The translations under genes and the position numbers were made by a program. Below are positions 62,889 to 64,000 of a stretch of DNA of 64,000 nt, one piece after another (position 1 is the stretch's first letter; each line of letters starts with the position of its first letter). The notes beneath the pieces are model-generated. The model made no database searches, had not been told where the DNA came from, and was given only the letters and a program-made list of their open reading frames with translations. Source of the DNA: an uncultured Planctomycetota bacterium (lineage in GTDB: Bacteria; Planctomycetota; Phycisphaerae; SM23-33); assembly GCA_903892515.1 (NCBI GenBank), contig CAITIS010000079.1, positions 1-64,000 of the forward strand, read 5' to 3'.

Positions 62889-63614
62889 CTACGGCTGGGG
62901 AGCCTTGGGGCCACTCTTGCCGGGCCAACGCCAGCACGGCCGCTCGCCCTTGATCCAGCAGATCGCCACCAGCAGGACGACCATTACGGCCACAAACACC
63001 AGGAAGAATACGTGGGCGTTCGGGGAACTCGAGCGCGTCATCCAGAAGACGCCGCCCAGCGTCGCGGCCATCCACACGCCCATGACAACCCAGCCTTGCC
63101 AGCGGACCGGCGGCCCCCAGCCCCAGCCGAAGGTCTTGGCCGGGAACCAGATGTTCGGGGGCAGTTTCGACTTGGCCGCCTTGCCTGATGCGATGTCTGT
63201 CTTGATGGCCGGGCTGAGGACGCAGAATGTCGCGATGAGGTCAGACACGACCAGCGGCAGCACGATTGCGGGCATGGGGAAGGCCGCGCCGCAGCTCCAG
63301 AGCAGCATCGCTACGTGCAGGCAGAGGAACAGGCAGGCCTGGACAAGCAGCAGCCGCACCAGCAGGCGTGCGTTCATTTCTCCCGCCTGCCCGGCGCGGC
63401 GCATCAGTGGCGGGGCGATCAGCCCTGCCAGTGCTACGATGGCCAACAAGCCGGGAAAGATGAAAACTCCCTCGCTCTTGTCGGTCGAGTTGATGGGCCT
63501 GCCCGCGAAGTCAAACCGCGTCGCCATTCGCTGCGGCACGTGACTGTACGCCAGTGCCGAGGCTAAGACCGCCACGGCAAGGATCACCAGCAGCATGACT
63601 CGAATCGCGTTCAT
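62889..63614 (-). CDS. DUF1648-like membrane protein
   Basis: 241 residues, about six membrane segments. SHVPQRMATRFDFAGRPINS near residues 25-44 is the DUF1648 signature, found in SdpI-like immunity/signal proteins and permease-like membrane proteins. Further segments near 50-70, 85-105, 110-130, 173-193 and 200-220. Function unknown. Gap of 60 bases to the oxidoreductase, same strand. Confidence 0.75.
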   Translation of the reverse strand: MNAIRVMLLVILAVAVLASALAYSHVPQRMATRFDFAGRPINSTDKSEGVFIFPGLLAIVALAGLIAPPLMRRAGQAGEMNARLLVRLLLVQACLFLCLHVAMLLWSCGAAFPMPAIVLPLVVSDLIATFCVLSPAIKTDIASGKAAKSKLPPNIWFPAKTFGWGWGPPVRWQGWVVMGVWMAATLGGVFWMTRSSSPNAHVFFLVFVAVMVVLLVAICWIKGERPCWRWPGKSGPKAPQP

Positions 63615-63683
63615 GTTCTATTCTCGATGAGACGGTAGGGCGGGCACTGCCCGCCGCATCGCCGTGTTATCGCGAGCAGGGCC

Positions 63684-64000
63684 TCAGATCAATCCCTTTT
63701 CCCGCCGGCGGTCGATGACGCGTTTGGCCTTGCCCACGAAGCGTTCGATCGACTGGGGATCGACCAGTTCCACACTCATGCGCAGGCCGGTCACGGAGTG
63801 AATTTCGCGGTCGATGCGGTCATGCAGGGCCTGCATCTCGCTCATGGAGTCCGAGAAGAATTTCGGCGTCATCTCGACCCGGACGGTGACGGTGTCCAGC
63901 GTGCCGGGGCGGTCGACCTCGATCATGTAATGCGGGGCCGTGCCGTCCACGCGCAGCAGAGCCTCTTCGATCTGGCTGGGGAAGACGTTCACGCCGCGGA
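63684..64000 (-). CDS. Phenylacetate-CoA ligase-like enzyme, C-terminal part
   Basis: At least 105 residues; the frame runs off the window end, so the N-terminal three quarters are missing. GVNVFPSQIEEALL is the hinge motif that starts the C-terminal domain of phenylacetate-CoA ligases (adenylate-forming enzymes), and the end KAKRVIDRRRE has the catalytic lysine region. The gap before it (63615-63683) holds a GGGCGGGCACTGCCCGCC hairpin at 63633-63650. Confidence 0.85.
   Translation of the reverse strand, partial: RGVNVFPSQIEEALLRVDGTAPHYMIEVDRPGTLDTVTVRVEMTPKFFSDSMSEMQALHDRIDREIHSVTGLRMSVELVDPQSIERFVGKAKRVIDRRREKGLI

Overview
The window looks like chromosomal DNA of a planctomycete, most likely of the Phycisphaerae type. 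GC content is high and genes are dense. Markers that fit are two tandem pseudopilins with the H-X9-DG motif, a complete type II secretion operon, a membrane pyrophosphatase, pyruvoyl-dependent arginine decarboxylase next to agmatinase, and several large proteins of unknown function of the kind common in that phylum. The assignment is an inference from gene content; no rRNA or tRNA gene is visible.

Layout. 0.1-4.1 kb: a small secreted protein, two tandem H-X9-DG pseudopilins, each with its own terminator, and a small lipoprotein. 4.4-5.8 kb: alanine racemase facing a cold-shock protein. 6.5-18.6 kb (minus strand): one long type II secretion operon read gspD-E-F-G-H-I-J-K-C-L-M and a TPR lipoprotein. 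Most of its genes overlap, and all four large gaps or insertions in it hold the same family of hairpin repeats. 19.0-24.3 kb: agmatinase, pyruvoyl arginine decarboxylase, then argH-thiL and tsaE on the plus strand. 24.4-26.4 kb: a YtrA-type GntR repressor with an ABC ATPase and permease behind a clear promoter and operator. 26.7-31.5 kb: nadB, an MFS transporter, a ThuA-like protein and an HU protein. 31.7-40.6 kb: a MarC-type membrane protein, a lipoprotein, phosphomannomutase/phosphoglucomutase, a UgpC-type ATPase, an alpha/beta hydrolase followed by a GH3-family enzyme, and a beta-CASP RNA hydrolase.

41.0-45.2 kb (minus strand) is a compact fatty-acid or polyketide-like cluster: dehydratase, long carrier protein, second hot-dog protein, a ketosynthase without the two catalytic histidines, and an intact ketosynthase. 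Divergent from it, 45.4-53.0 kb encodes a small membrane-fusion protein, a DUF3467-like protein, a HlyD protein with a sensor-like N-terminus, a PqqD-like/M50 protease/HlyD fusion and a shortened SecA-like ATPase. I read this as a candidate protein or peptide export machine and the strongest candidate for an undescribed protein system here. 53.2-64.0 kb: a large membrane protein, a zinc-ribbon protein, a GYF-type membrane protein, H+/Na+-pumping pyrophosphatase, a hydrolase, a Gfo/Idh/MocA oxidoreductase, a DUF1648-like membrane protein and the end of a phenylacetate-CoA ligase-like gene.

The most striking non-coding signal is a family of hairpin-rich elements scattered between genes. Their loops are nearly constant while the stem arms differ between copies in a compensating way. 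Several copies have nested terminal repeats, and some lie inside coding frames (gspK, the gspG start).
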